Counted from the first letter of the stretch, positions 1 to 5,376 are shown. The stretch is 5,417 nt of DNA from an uncultured Ruminococcus sp. (GCA_900550695.1 URTF01000105.1:1-5417); one strand, 5' to 3'. The notes: generated by a model from the letters alone, not told the origin. Numbers and translations are program-made.

Positions 1-39
1 AGTTCGGTTGAATTGCACCGCCGTTTTTGCGTAACAAAT

Positions 40-80
40 AAGGCACAGCTCGCATACATTCTGTGAGCCGTGCCTTTTTT
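40..80. terminator. Intrinsic terminator, probably bidirectional
   Basis: The arms at 40-54 and 62-76 pair as AAGGCAC with GTGCCTT and, further in, GCTCGCA with TGTGAGC. The plus strand has one A-C mismatch (47/69) and one G-T wobble (52/64), and the loop is 7 nt. Six T residues at 75-80 make it a good terminator for a gene entering from the left on the plus strand. On the minus strand it sits about 20 nt past the stop of the FnIII gene and is followed by a T-rich run (TTATTTGTT), so it probably ends that transcript too. The mismatch and wobble exchange roles between strands, so both RNAs fold about equally well. Confidence 0.75.
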
Positions 81-96
81 AGCATATTATAATTTT

Positions 97-1512
97 TTAT
101 GGTTTTAAATTTTTGCACTTAGAGCAAATGCCAAGTCCCCAGTTAAAGTTGGTGGTTCCGCATCTCGGGCAAGTCCATGTGTCTTTGGTCGGTTTCATAT
201 TTTTGCAGTTTGTGCAGGCGAAGCTCAAACCGCCGAAGTCGTAGTTCGTTGTTCCGCAGGCAGGGCATACCCATGTCAGGCTGTGATTGGAGCTTGAAGC
301 TCTTTTTTTAGTGGTGATCGTTATTTGTTTGCTTCTTGGTCCAATACCTGTCATGCCATTCTTTGCAGCGACCTTAAAGTAGTAGGTAGTGTCTGACGAG
401 AGCCAGCTTACTGTAACATTTGTGCTTGTAGTAGTGTCAACTTCCTCAAATTTCTGTGAGTTAGAGTTATACTTATATATAATATAAGAACTTGCATTCT
501 TGACATCATTCCAAGAGAAACTTACAGAATATGTATTAGCTTCGGTATTTTTTATAACAGGTGCTGCAGGTTTGTCCATTTTGGGAATATGCACAGATGC
601 TCTCTGACTGTAATTGCTTTTTCCATAATCATTGACGGCACGGATTTTATAATTATAGGTCTTGCCGGATTTTATCTTTTTATCTATATACACATTGGTA
701 TAATAACTTTCTTTGCTTATGAGAGCATATTTCTTGTTTTTGGTGCTGTATTTGTATACATAATATTGGGATGCGTTGGGTATTTCGTCCCAAACAACAT
801 GAATGCAGTCATTATCAAAGTAGGCAGTTACATGGGGAGTGGTTAGTTTGGGTATAGTGATCTTATATATTTCACTGCATTTACTTACGCCCTCATCAGT
901 TACAGCAGCAACCTTGTAATAATTTGTTGCACCGCCTTTTGCATTTTCATCAGTAAAGTGAGGTGTTTCAACTTTGGCTATATATTTGAATTCTTTGGCT
1001 TTTTTGCTGTATTTATAGACCTTATAATATTTTGCTCCCGTAATATAATCCCAAGAGAATTCATTTTCGGCATCATATCGGTCTTTTTTGATAACCGGAG
1101 TCGGAACTGCGAGAGTTTTTACTTTGATGGCTTCTGATAATTCACCGCTCGAATCGTTTTTGCACGCACAAATCTTAAATTTGTATGAACTGTTTCTTTG
1201 TAAGCCTGTTACTGTATAACTTGGCTCTGCTGATGAACCGATATACCTGTAATCACCGTAATATTCATCATACCGGTATATATAATAGCCTTCAGCACCC
1301 TCGACCGGCTCCCAGCTTATTTCCACAAATTCAGCGTTGATATTTCCCTTAAATCCGGTCGGCGCAGGCAATTTGCCGCTGTTCTGTTCGGACATCAGTT
1401 CGGTTCGGGCAAGTTCAACAGTATCTGCGGCGCAAATATTCGATGACATTATTCCGAATATCGATACCATTGCCAAAACAGATGATATGACCCTTTTTCC
1501 AGTTAATTTCAT
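97..1512 (-). CDS. Secreted protein with four FnIII domains and two C-terminal Cys4 zinc ribbons
   Basis: The product is 471 aa from the chosen start and its function is unknown. Residues 1-29 form a signal peptide: basic MKLTGKR, a hydrophobic core, and likely cleavage near NICAA/D. There is no lipobox. Four FnIII-like modules follow at about 49-134, 137-221, 223-310 and 314-401. Each has the same frame: a W in the B strand (SWEPV, SWDYI, VWDEI, SWNDV), a Tyr-rich YYIYKY-type strand, and a Y-K-V/I-A strand ending in the threonine/isoleucine-rich G strand. After a basic, Ser-rich linker come two short modules, W-x-C-x2-C-G-T-T-N-x9-C-x2-C and the same with x7, with cysteines at 416/419/433/436 and 448/451/463/466. 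No catalytic domain, LPXTG or dockerin is seen. ATG at 1512 is preferred over ATG at 1530 because AGGGGA lies 9 nt upstream of it and the signal peptide then starts cleanly. Codon use is AT-rich, unlike the ABC genes. A surface-binding or adhesion role is only a guess. Confidence 0.9.
   Translation of the reverse strand: MKLTGKRVISSVLAMVSIFGIMSSNICAADTVELARTELMSEQNSGKLPAPTGFKGNINAEFVEISWEPVEGAEGYYIYRYDEYYGDYRYIGSSAEPSYTVTGLQRNSSYKFKICACKNDSSGELSEAIKVKTLAVPTPVIKKDRYDAENEFSWDYITGAKYYKVYKYSKKAKEFKYIAKVETPHFTDENAKGGATNYYKVAAVTDEGVSKCSEIYKITIPKLTTPHVTAYFDNDCIHVVWDEIPNASQYYVYKYSTKNKKYALISKESYYTNVYIDKKIKSGKTYNYKIRAVNDYGKSNYSQRASVHIPKMDKPAAPVIKNTEANTYSVSFSWNDVKNASSYIIYKYNSNSQKFEEVDTTTSTNVTVSWLSSDTTYYFKVAAKNGMTGIGPRSKQITITTKKRASSSNHSLTWVCPACGTTNYDFGGLSFACTNCKNMKPTKDTWTCPRCGTTNFNWGLGICSKCKNLKP
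100..273 (-). repeat. Tandem pair of zinc-ribbon coding units
   Basis: The last 58 codons of the FnIII gene encode two related modules, at 193-273 and 100-177. Both read W-x-C-P-x-C-G-T-T-N near the start and end in C-x2-C-K-N-x-K-P. They differ in the spacing between the two Cys pairs (13 versus 11 intervening residues). The likeness is clear at protein level, which suggests an old internal duplication. The pattern resembles the RanBP2-type zinc finger (W-x-C-x2-C-x3-N-x6-C-x2-C) as well as generic bacterial zinc ribbons; I cannot decide which family applies. Confidence 0.75.
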
Positions 1513-1521
1513 AAATTTGCA

Positions 1522-1527
1522 TCCCCT
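1522..1527 (-). promoter_or_regulatory. Ribosome binding site that decides the FnIII gene start
   Basis: On the minus strand AGGGGA is followed 9 nt later by ATG at 1512, an ideal spacing. The in-frame ATG at 1530 lies immediately upstream of this site and has no comparable purine tract of its own, so the shorter start is chosen. Confidence 0.75.
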
Positions 1528-1581
1528 CATAGTTGATCGTAAACAAGCTGCACTTCAAGCAACCTGTATATTTACTGTTTT

Positions 1582-1587
1582 ATTATA
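1582..1587 (-). promoter_or_regulatory. Probable -10 element for the FnIII gene
   Basis: The minus strand carries a perfect TATAAT about 70 nt upstream of the chosen start codon, which would give a leader of roughly 60 nt. The hexamer 17 bp further upstream (ACCGCA, 1605-1610) is a poor -35, so the promoter may need an activator or may be weak. The site lies between the bidirectional terminator and the gene, as expected for an independent transcription unit. Confidence 0.5.
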
Positions 1588-1633
1588 CATCATTTTACTT
1601 GTCCTGCGGTATGCTCTCAGCATAATTTTAAAT

Positions 1634-1674
1634 AAAAAGCGGTACAACCCCAAAAATGAGCTGTACCGCTTTTT
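1634..1674. terminator. Bidirectional intrinsic terminator
   Basis: The arms 1634-1646 (AAAAAGCGGTACA) and 1662-1674 (TGTACCGCTTTTT) are perfect 13-bp complements around a 15-nt loop. The stem carries five A on the left and five T on the right, so RNA from either strand ends in a U run. It lies 44 nt beyond the stop of the serine hydrolase gene and upstream of the promoter of the FnIII gene. It therefore separates these two same-strand genes into different transcripts. Confidence 0.9.
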
Positions 1675-1693
1675 GTATCGGTAAATAAATTCC

Positions 1694-1721
1694 GCATTAC
1701 GCATTACGAATTACGCATTAA
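1694..1721. repeat. Four tandem 7-bp units (GCATTAC type)
   Basis: The units GCATTAC, GCATTAC, GAATTAC and GCATTAA run head to tail without gaps. The last unit contains the stop codon of the serine hydrolase gene (minus-strand TAA at 1718-1720). The array lies between that stop and the terminator stem. Similar short attac-type tandem tracts occur between genes in many bacterial genomes, so this is probably slipped-strand expansion rather than a functional site. Confidence 0.8.
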
Positions 1722-2860
1722 AAAGAGCTTTCCGCCGCATTGATAACAGCCTTTGCAAGCCTTGTAGTTCCTGCACCTGCACGCTGCATCGTGATAGAGA
1801 CCGAAAGCTTTTCGGCAGGGTCATTCATAAGGTATGTTCCCGTCCAGCCGTCCCAGCAGAACGAGCCGTCCGAAACTGTCATGCCTGCATTGTTTCTGTT
1901 TTCGACTATCCGCATAAAATTTGCATAGCCGCAGCCCTTGCACGAATCCCATGTGAATGTTTCCCTCTGCTTTTCAGAAAGCGAGTTTACCGTGAGAAAA
2001 CTTGCCGTCTTGCGGCTTATGATGCCCTTGCCGTCCGTTGAAAGTGCCGCTCCGAGCTTTGCATAGTCCTCAGCCGTGGAGAAAAGTCCTGCACCGCCCG
2101 ACTGGAAGTTCGGCTTTTCCTCAAAGTCAAATATCGCAAGGTTAGTACCCGTGAACTCTTTCGGTTCTTTTCCCGCACATTCGTATATTTTGCCAAGTCT
2201 GCCACGCTTCTCCTTTGGCACAAAGAAGTCCGTATCGTCCATTCCGAGCGGTTCAAAAATGTTCTTTTTCAAAAAATCACGGTATTCCATACCCGATGCC
2301 GCCTCTATAACTGCGCCCATAATATCAGCGCTTGAACCGTACATCCACTTTGCTCCGACATCGAAGAGAAGAGGGGACTTGGCGGCTCTTTTGGCAAATT
2401 CAGCCGTTGTCATCATATTGCCATTGCGGTAGCTTTGGTCAAGCTCATACCAAACGGTATTTATCGCTTCTGCGCCTTTTTCATCGCAGGGATAAGCGAT
2501 GCCCGAGGTCATATTCAGCAGGTCGGAAACCTTTATCCTGCGGCTGCATGGGTAAAGCCTGCCGTCGGCGTAATATTCCGAATGTTCAAACTCGGGGATA
2601 AAGCGGCACAGCTCGTCCTCCATTGCGATAAGACCACGCTCAAGGCATATCATCGCAGCGACCGCAGTTGCTATTTTCGAGCAGGAGAACATTCGGCAGA
2701 TAGTGTCGGTCTGCATCGGCTTTTTGCTTTCGGCATCAGCGTAACCGCAGGCGTAGCTGCCGATAGGCGCTCCGTCCTTGACGATAACAACAGCCGCACC
2801 GACTTCCTCGCCCGAATTTATTGCATTGTCCATTACTTGCGAAATTTTCTTCATATTCAT
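1718..2860 (-). CDS. Beta-lactamase-family (class C fold) serine hydrolase
   Basis: The product is 380 aa, a normal length for a stand-alone PF00144-type domain (serine esterases, D-aminopeptidases and class C-like penicillin-recognising enzymes). The S-x-x-K motif is S59-C-S-K62 (in CRMFSCSKIATA), giving the expected nucleophile and general base. The second motif is Y174-G-S in KWMYGSSADIMG, which is closer to the Y-x-x of esterases than to the Y-x-N of true beta-lactamases. GGAGLFSTAEDYAKL at 255-269 is the usual family landmark, and W336-D-G-W-T-G-T takes the place of the W-G-G-x-x-G-T region. There is no signal peptide or membrane segment, so it is probably cytoplasmic. ATG at 2860 is chosen because AGGTG lies 10 nt upstream; the ATG at 2854 would be too far away. 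It is transcribed divergently from the importer. The substrate is unknown: an ester, a peptide or a modified amino acid are all possible, and antibiotic resistance is unlikely without export. Confidence 0.9.
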   Translation of the reverse strand: MNMKKISQVMDNAINSGEEVGAAVVIVKDGAPIGSYACGYADAESKKPMQTDTICRMFSCSKIATAVAAMICLERGLIAMEDELCRFIPEFEHSEYYADGRLYPCSRRIKVSDLLNMTSGIAYPCDEKGAEAINTVWYELDQSYRNGNMMTTAEFAKRAAKSPLLFDVGAKWMYGSSADIMGAVIEAASGMEYRDFLKKNIFEPLGMDDTDFFVPKEKRGRLGKIYECAGKEPKEFTGTNLAIFDFEEKPNFQSGGAGLFSTAEDYAKLGAALSTDGKGIISRKTASFLTVNSLSEKQRETFTWDSCKGCGYANFMRIVENRNNAGMTVSDGSFCWDGWTGTYLMNDPAEKLSVSITMQRAGAGTTRLAKAVINAAESSF

Positions 2861-2896
2861 AGTGTAAGTTCACCTTTTTTACTTTATTTCACGGCT

Positions 2897-2925
2897 ATTT
2901 TAGCACAATTTATACGAAAAGTCAA
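2897..2925 (-). promoter_or_regulatory. Promoter of the serine hydrolase gene
   Basis: On the minus strand the -35 TTGACT (2925-2920) and the -10 TAAAAT (2902-2897) are separated by exactly 17 bp. TGC directly precedes the -10, making an extended -10 (TGnTAAAAT). Transcription should start near 2890, leaving a leader of about 30 nt that holds the AGGTG ribosome binding site. This is a typical vegetative sigma-70/SigA-type promoter. Confidence 0.75.
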
Positions 2926-2966
2926 CAAAAATACTGTATTTTGCAGGGTTTTGCGGCATAAATATG

Positions 2967-2988
2967 CTATAAATATTAAAATTTATAG
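2967..2988. promoter_or_regulatory. Inverted repeat, possible operator in the divergent region
   Basis: CTATAAAT (2967-2974) and ATTTATAG (2981-2988) are perfect inverted 8-mers with a 6-bp spacer, so their centres lie 14 bp apart. The right arm ends 6 bp before the -35 of the importer promoter and about 40 bp behind the hydrolase -35. A dimeric regulator bound here could act on either gene. The arms are AT-rich in an AT-rich stretch, so a chance palindrome or an UP-like element remains possible. Confidence 0.35.
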
Positions 2989-2994
2989 AAATGG

Positions 2995-3023
2995 TTGAAT
3001 TCTGCATACCGATGTGCTATAAT
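2995..3023 (+). promoter_or_regulatory. Promoter of the amino acid ABC importer operon
   Basis: The -35 TTGAAT (2995-3000), a 17-bp spacer, and a perfect -10 TATAAT (3018-3023) preceded by TGC give a strong extended -10 promoter. Transcription should begin near 3030, leaving a leader of only about 30 nt. That is too short for a riboswitch or T-box, so control most likely acts at initiation or at the hairpin after the first gene. The AAGGAAGG ribosome binding site at 3045-3052 sits 9 nt before the ATG. Confidence 0.85.
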
Positions 3024-3061
3024 GTAAGTTAGATTTTTATGAAAAAGGAAGGATATGCTTT

Positions 3062-3841
3062 ATGAAAAAGTTATTATCTATTGCAGCAGCTGTTTCTATG
3101 GCTGCCGTAATGCTCACAGGCTGCGGCGTTCCCGCAAATACCGTTCACTCCATTGACGACCTCAACGGAAAGTCTATCGGCGTTCAGCTCGGTACAACAG
3201 GCGATACATACGCTGACGGCATCGAGGGCGCAACGGTTGAAAAGTTCGCAAAGGGCGCTGACGCTGTTCAGGCTCTCAAGCAGGGCAAGGTAGACGCAGT
3301 TATCATCGACAGCGAACCTGCCGAGGTTTTCGTTTCCAAGAATGACGATATCGAGATCCTTGACGAACCTTTCGCAAAGGAAGAATACGCTATCGCTATG
3401 AAGCTCGACAACACAGAGCTCCAGGAAAAGATCAACGGCGCACTCGCAGAGCTTGAAGCTGACGGCACTCTCGCAAATATCCGCAGCAACTACAGCGGCG
3501 ACACAAAGGGTACGCTCCCTTATGTTTCCCCCGAGGACACAGACTACAGCAACGGCACTCTCGTTATGGCTACAAATGCTGAGTTCCCTCCTTACGAATA
3601 TAAGGAAAGCGACAATATCGTTGGCTTTGACGTTGATATCATGACAGCTATCTGCGACAAGCTCGGCTACGAACTCCGTATAGATGATATGGCATTCGAT
3701 TCCATTATCGCAGCAGTTCAGTCCGGCAAGGCAGACGTTGGCTGCGCAGGTATGACCGTTACCGAGGACAGAATGAAGAACGTTCTCTTCTCCGATCCTT
3801 ACACAGAATCCAATCAGGTAATCATCGTAAGAAAGAAGTAA
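3062..3841 (+). CDS. Amino acid ABC transporter substrate-binding lipoprotein, circularly permuted
   Basis: The product is 259 aa. Residues 1-20 are a lipoprotein signal peptide with the lipobox L-T-G-C21, so the mature protein is anchored outside the membrane. The rest contains a complete family 3 (HisJ/GlnH-like, SBP_bac_3) binding protein in permuted order. Residues 28-108 are lobe 2 (SIDDLNGKSIGVQLGTTGD, with the A-V-I-I-D83 segment that normally contacts the ligand amino group). Residues 109-145 are the second hinge strand and normal C-terminal helices (EEYAIAMKL to GTLANIRSNY). Residues 146-164 are a linker. Residues 165-259 are the normal N-terminal part of lobe 1 (TLVMATNAEFPPYEY, GFDVDIM, G-M-T-V-T-E-D-R237 with the carboxylate-binding Arg, SDPY, and the first hinge strand NQVIIVRKK), followed directly by the stop. 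No ligand-site motif is missing, so it is probably functional. Polar amino acid binding is likely; the exact ligand is not readable. Codons are rich in C-ending forms, fitting high expression. Confidence 0.93.
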   Translation: MKKLLSIAAAVSMAAVMLTGCGVPANTVHSIDDLNGKSIGVQLGTTGDTYADGIEGATVEKFAKGADAVQALKQGKVDAVIIDSEPAEVFVSKNDDIEILDEPFAKEEYAIAMKLDNTELQEKINGALAELEADGTLANIRSNYSGDTKGTLPYVSPEDTDYSNGTLVMATNAEFPPYEYKESDNIVGFDVDIMTAICDKLGYELRIDDMAFDSIIAAVQSGKADVGCAGMTVTEDRMKNVLFSDPYTESNQVIIVRKK

Positions 3842-3865
3842 TTTTTACTTCAAATATCAAAATGC

Positions 3866-3903
3866 ATCGCCGCACTTAAAACTGCTTATGTGCGGCGATT
3901 TTT
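3866..3903 (+). terminator. Hairpin terminator or attenuator between binding protein and permease genes
   Basis: ATCGCCGCAC (3866-3875) and GTGCGGCGAT (3890-3899) form a perfect 10-bp GC-rich stem with a 14-nt loop, followed by a five-T run (3899-3903). It lies 25 nt after the stop of the binding protein gene and 48 nt before the permease start. I see no convincing promoter between them, so the permease and ATPase probably depend on read-through. Partial termination here would keep the binding protein in excess, a common arrangement in importer operons. The stem may also protect the upstream message from 3' decay. Confidence 0.85.
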
Positions 3904-3933
3904 AGGAAAAGCCGAATATTTGATAAAAGAACA

Positions 3934-3941
3934 GAAAGGGA
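3934..3941 (+). promoter_or_regulatory. Ribosome binding site for the TTG-started permease
   Basis: The purine tract GAAAGGGA lies about 9 nt before TTG at 3951. No in-frame ATG or GTG exists between it and the conserved start of the protein (GFVDSFKQNFIEQDRW), so TTG is the best start. Confidence 0.65.
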
Positions 3942-3950
3942 AGTGTAGAT

Positions 3951-4640
3951 TTGGGATTTGTCGATAGTTTTAAGCAGAATTTCATCGAGCAGGATCGTTG
4001 GCATTATCTTGCAAACGGTCTCGGAACAACGCTTCTGATAACATTTTTCTCCGTTCTTATAGGAATGGTGCTCGGATTCATCATTGCGATAGTCCGCTTC
4101 ACGCACGATAAGACGGGCAAAATGAAGGTCGGAAACTTTTTATGCAGGATCTATCTTACCGTTATCCGAGGAACACCTGTTGTTGTTCAGCTCCTTATAA
4201 TTTATTTCGTTATCTTTGCAAGCGTCCCTATCTCAAAGATATTCGTTGCGATAATCGCATTCGGTATCAACTCGGGCGCTTACGTTGCGGAAATAGTCCG
4301 TTCGGGTATCGCTTCGATCGATGACGGACAGTTTGAAGCAGGAAGAAGCCTCGGACTTAACTATCGTCAGACAATGATCTCGATAATTCTTCCGCAGGCG
4401 TTCAAAAACGTGCTTCCTGCGCTCGCAAATGAGTGCATCGTCCTGCTGAAGGAAACCTCGGTTTCGGGTTATATCGCGGTTCAGGACCTCACAAAAGGCG
4501 GCGATATCATTCGTTCGCAGACCTATTCCGCATTTATGCCGCTCATTTCCGTTGCGATAATCTACCTCGTAATGGTAGTTGTGCTTTCGCACTTCGTTAC
4601 AAAGCTTGAAAGGAGATTAAGACAGAGTGATAGACGTTAA
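3951..4640 (+). CDS. Polar amino acid ABC transporter permease (HisM/GlnP family)
   Basis: The product is 229 aa, normal for this family, and starts at TTG. It is the membrane channel of the importer; with only one permease gene present it probably works as a homodimer. Hydrophobic segments lie at about 25-49, 66-91, 95-116, 146-167 and 196-214, fitting five membrane helices. GLGTTLLITFFSVLIGMVLG near the N-terminus and IRGTPVVVQLLIIYF at 72-86 are family hallmarks. The EAA loop that docks on the ATPase is E129-A-G-R-S-L-G-L-N-Y-R-Q, running into ILPQAFKNVLPALANE. ETSVSGYIAVQDL is the usual segment after it. The 3' end overlaps the ATPase gene by 14 bases, so the two are likely translationally coupled. 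The substrate cannot be told from the permease; glutamine, cystine, arginine or another polar amino acid are all possible. Confidence 0.95.
   Translation: MGFVDSFKQNFIEQDRWHYLANGLGTTLLITFFSVLIGMVLGFIIAIVRFTHDKTGKMKVGNFLCRIYLTVIRGTPVVVQLLIIYFVIFASVPISKIFVAIIAFGINSGAYVAEIVRSGIASIDDGQFEAGRSLGLNYRQTMISIILPQAFKNVLPALANECIVLLKETSVSGYIAVQDLTKGGDIIRSQTYSAFMPLISVAIIYLVMVVVLSHFVTKLERRLRQSDRR
4611..4615 (+). promoter_or_regulatory. Ribosome binding site for the GTG-started ATPase
   Basis: AGGAG, within the final codons of the permease gene, precedes GTG at 4627 by 11 nt. This supports the GTG start, which gives the canonical family beginning M-I-D-V-K-G-L-K-K-T-F-G, and a 14-base overlap with the permease stop at 4638-4640. 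Confidence 0.75.
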
Positions 4641-5352
4641 AGGATTAAAAAAGACCTTCGGCGACAATGAAGTCCTCAAAGGTATCGATGAGCATATCTA
4701 TAAGGGTGAAAAAGTCGTTGTTATCGGACCGTCAGGCTCGGGTAAATCAACGTTCCTGCGCTGTCTGAATCTTATGGAAATACCGACCGAGGGAACTATC
4801 CTCTTCGAGGGAAGCGATATCACCCACGCAAACGATAGGGATATCAACCTTATGCGCCGCAAAATGGGCATGGTTTTCCAGCACTTCAACCTCTTTCCGC
4901 ACCTTACGATAAAGAAAAATATCACGCTTGCTCCCGTTAAGCTCGGACTTATGACGCAGGCAGAAGCCGACAGCAAAGCTGAAGAACTGCTCGAAAGAGT
5001 AGGACTTCCCGATAAGGCAAATTCATTCCCCGCAATGCTCTCGGGCGGTCAGAAGCAGAGAATAGCTATCGCACGTTCACTCGCAATGAACCCCGATGTT
5101 ATGCTTTTTGATGAACCGACCTCCGCACTCGACCCCGAAATGGTCGGCGAAGTCCTCGAGCTTATGAAACAGCTCGCCAAGGACGGTATGACAATGATAG
5201 TCGTAACGCACGAAATGGGCTTCGCAAGGGAAGTCGCATCAAGAGTAATGTTTATGGCAGACGGCTATATAATGGAGCAGAATACACCGAAAGAGTTCTT
5301 CGAGAATCCGCAGAACCCACGTCTGCGTGAGTTCCTTTCAAAGGTATTGTAA
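4627..5352 (+). CDS. Amino acid ABC transporter ATP-binding protein (GlnQ/HisP family)
   Basis: The product is 241 aa, the standard length of GlnQ-like ATPases. It hydrolyses ATP on the cytoplasmic face as a dimer bound to the permease. All nucleotide-binding motifs are intact: Walker A G34-P-S-G-S-G-K40-S-T, Q-loop Q85 in GMVFQHFNLFPHLT, signature LSGGQ at 138-142, Walker B VMLFDE ending at E163, D-loop SALD at 166-169, and switch H195 in VVTHEMGFA. FNLFPHLT and the C-terminal P-K-E-F-F-E-N-P-Q-N-P-R-L-R-E-F-L are typical of the polar amino acid subfamily rather than other importers. There is no extra C-terminal regulatory domain such as the ACT-like domain of MetN. The start is GTG. It is the last gene of the operon within the window. 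Best-hit names would probably be glnQ, but the substrate is not determined, so I give no symbol. Confidence 0.97.
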   Translation: MIDVKGLKKTFGDNEVLKGIDEHIYKGEKVVVIGPSGSGKSTFLRCLNLMEIPTEGTILFEGSDITHANDRDINLMRRKMGMVFQHFNLFPHLTIKKNITLAPVKLGLMTQAEADSKAEELLERVGLPDKANSFPAMLSGGQKQRIAIARSLAMNPDVMLFDEPTSALDPEMVGEVLELMKQLAKDGMTMIVVTHEMGFAREVASRVMFMADGYIMEQNTPKEFFENPQNPRLREFLSKVL

Positions 5353-5376
5353 AACCAAGAGCAATAAAGTTTACGT

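Noticed and set aside
97..1512. Carbohydrate-active enzyme or cellulosomal protein
   Set aside because: Only FnIII and zinc-ribbon modules are visible. There is no catalytic domain, carbohydrate-binding module, dockerin repeat or sortase signal.
1513..1530. Upstream ATG at 1530 as the start of the FnIII gene
   Set aside because: It would place the ribosome binding site AGGGGA inside the coding region and add MRGCKF before a clean signal peptide. The ATG at 1512 has ideal spacing.
1694..1721. CRISPR-like array
   Set aside because: The units are 7 bp with no spacers, so this is a simple tandem repeat.
2435..2998. Long plus-strand open frame (187 codons) opposite the hydrolase gene and the divergent region
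   Set aside because: It is a mirror frame of a clear hydrolase gene, its protein shows no family motif, and it runs through both promoters. Other overlapping open frames inside the importer and FnIII genes were dropped for the same reason.
3024..3061. Riboswitch or T-box leader controlling the importer
   Set aside because: The leader from the strong extended -10 promoter is only about 30 nt and holds no stem structure.
3039..3065. Eight-codon leader frame (MKKEGYAL) whose TGA overlaps the binding-protein ATG
   Set aside because: The predicted transcription start is near 3030, so it has no room for a ribosome binding site, and its lysine-rich start looks like a chance result of the purine-rich Shine-Dalgarno region.
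3062..3841. Frameshifted or truncated binding protein, or a tandem double binding domain
   Set aside because: The frame is open from lipobox to stop and each conserved block occurs exactly once. A broken gene or a double domain would lose or repeat blocks.
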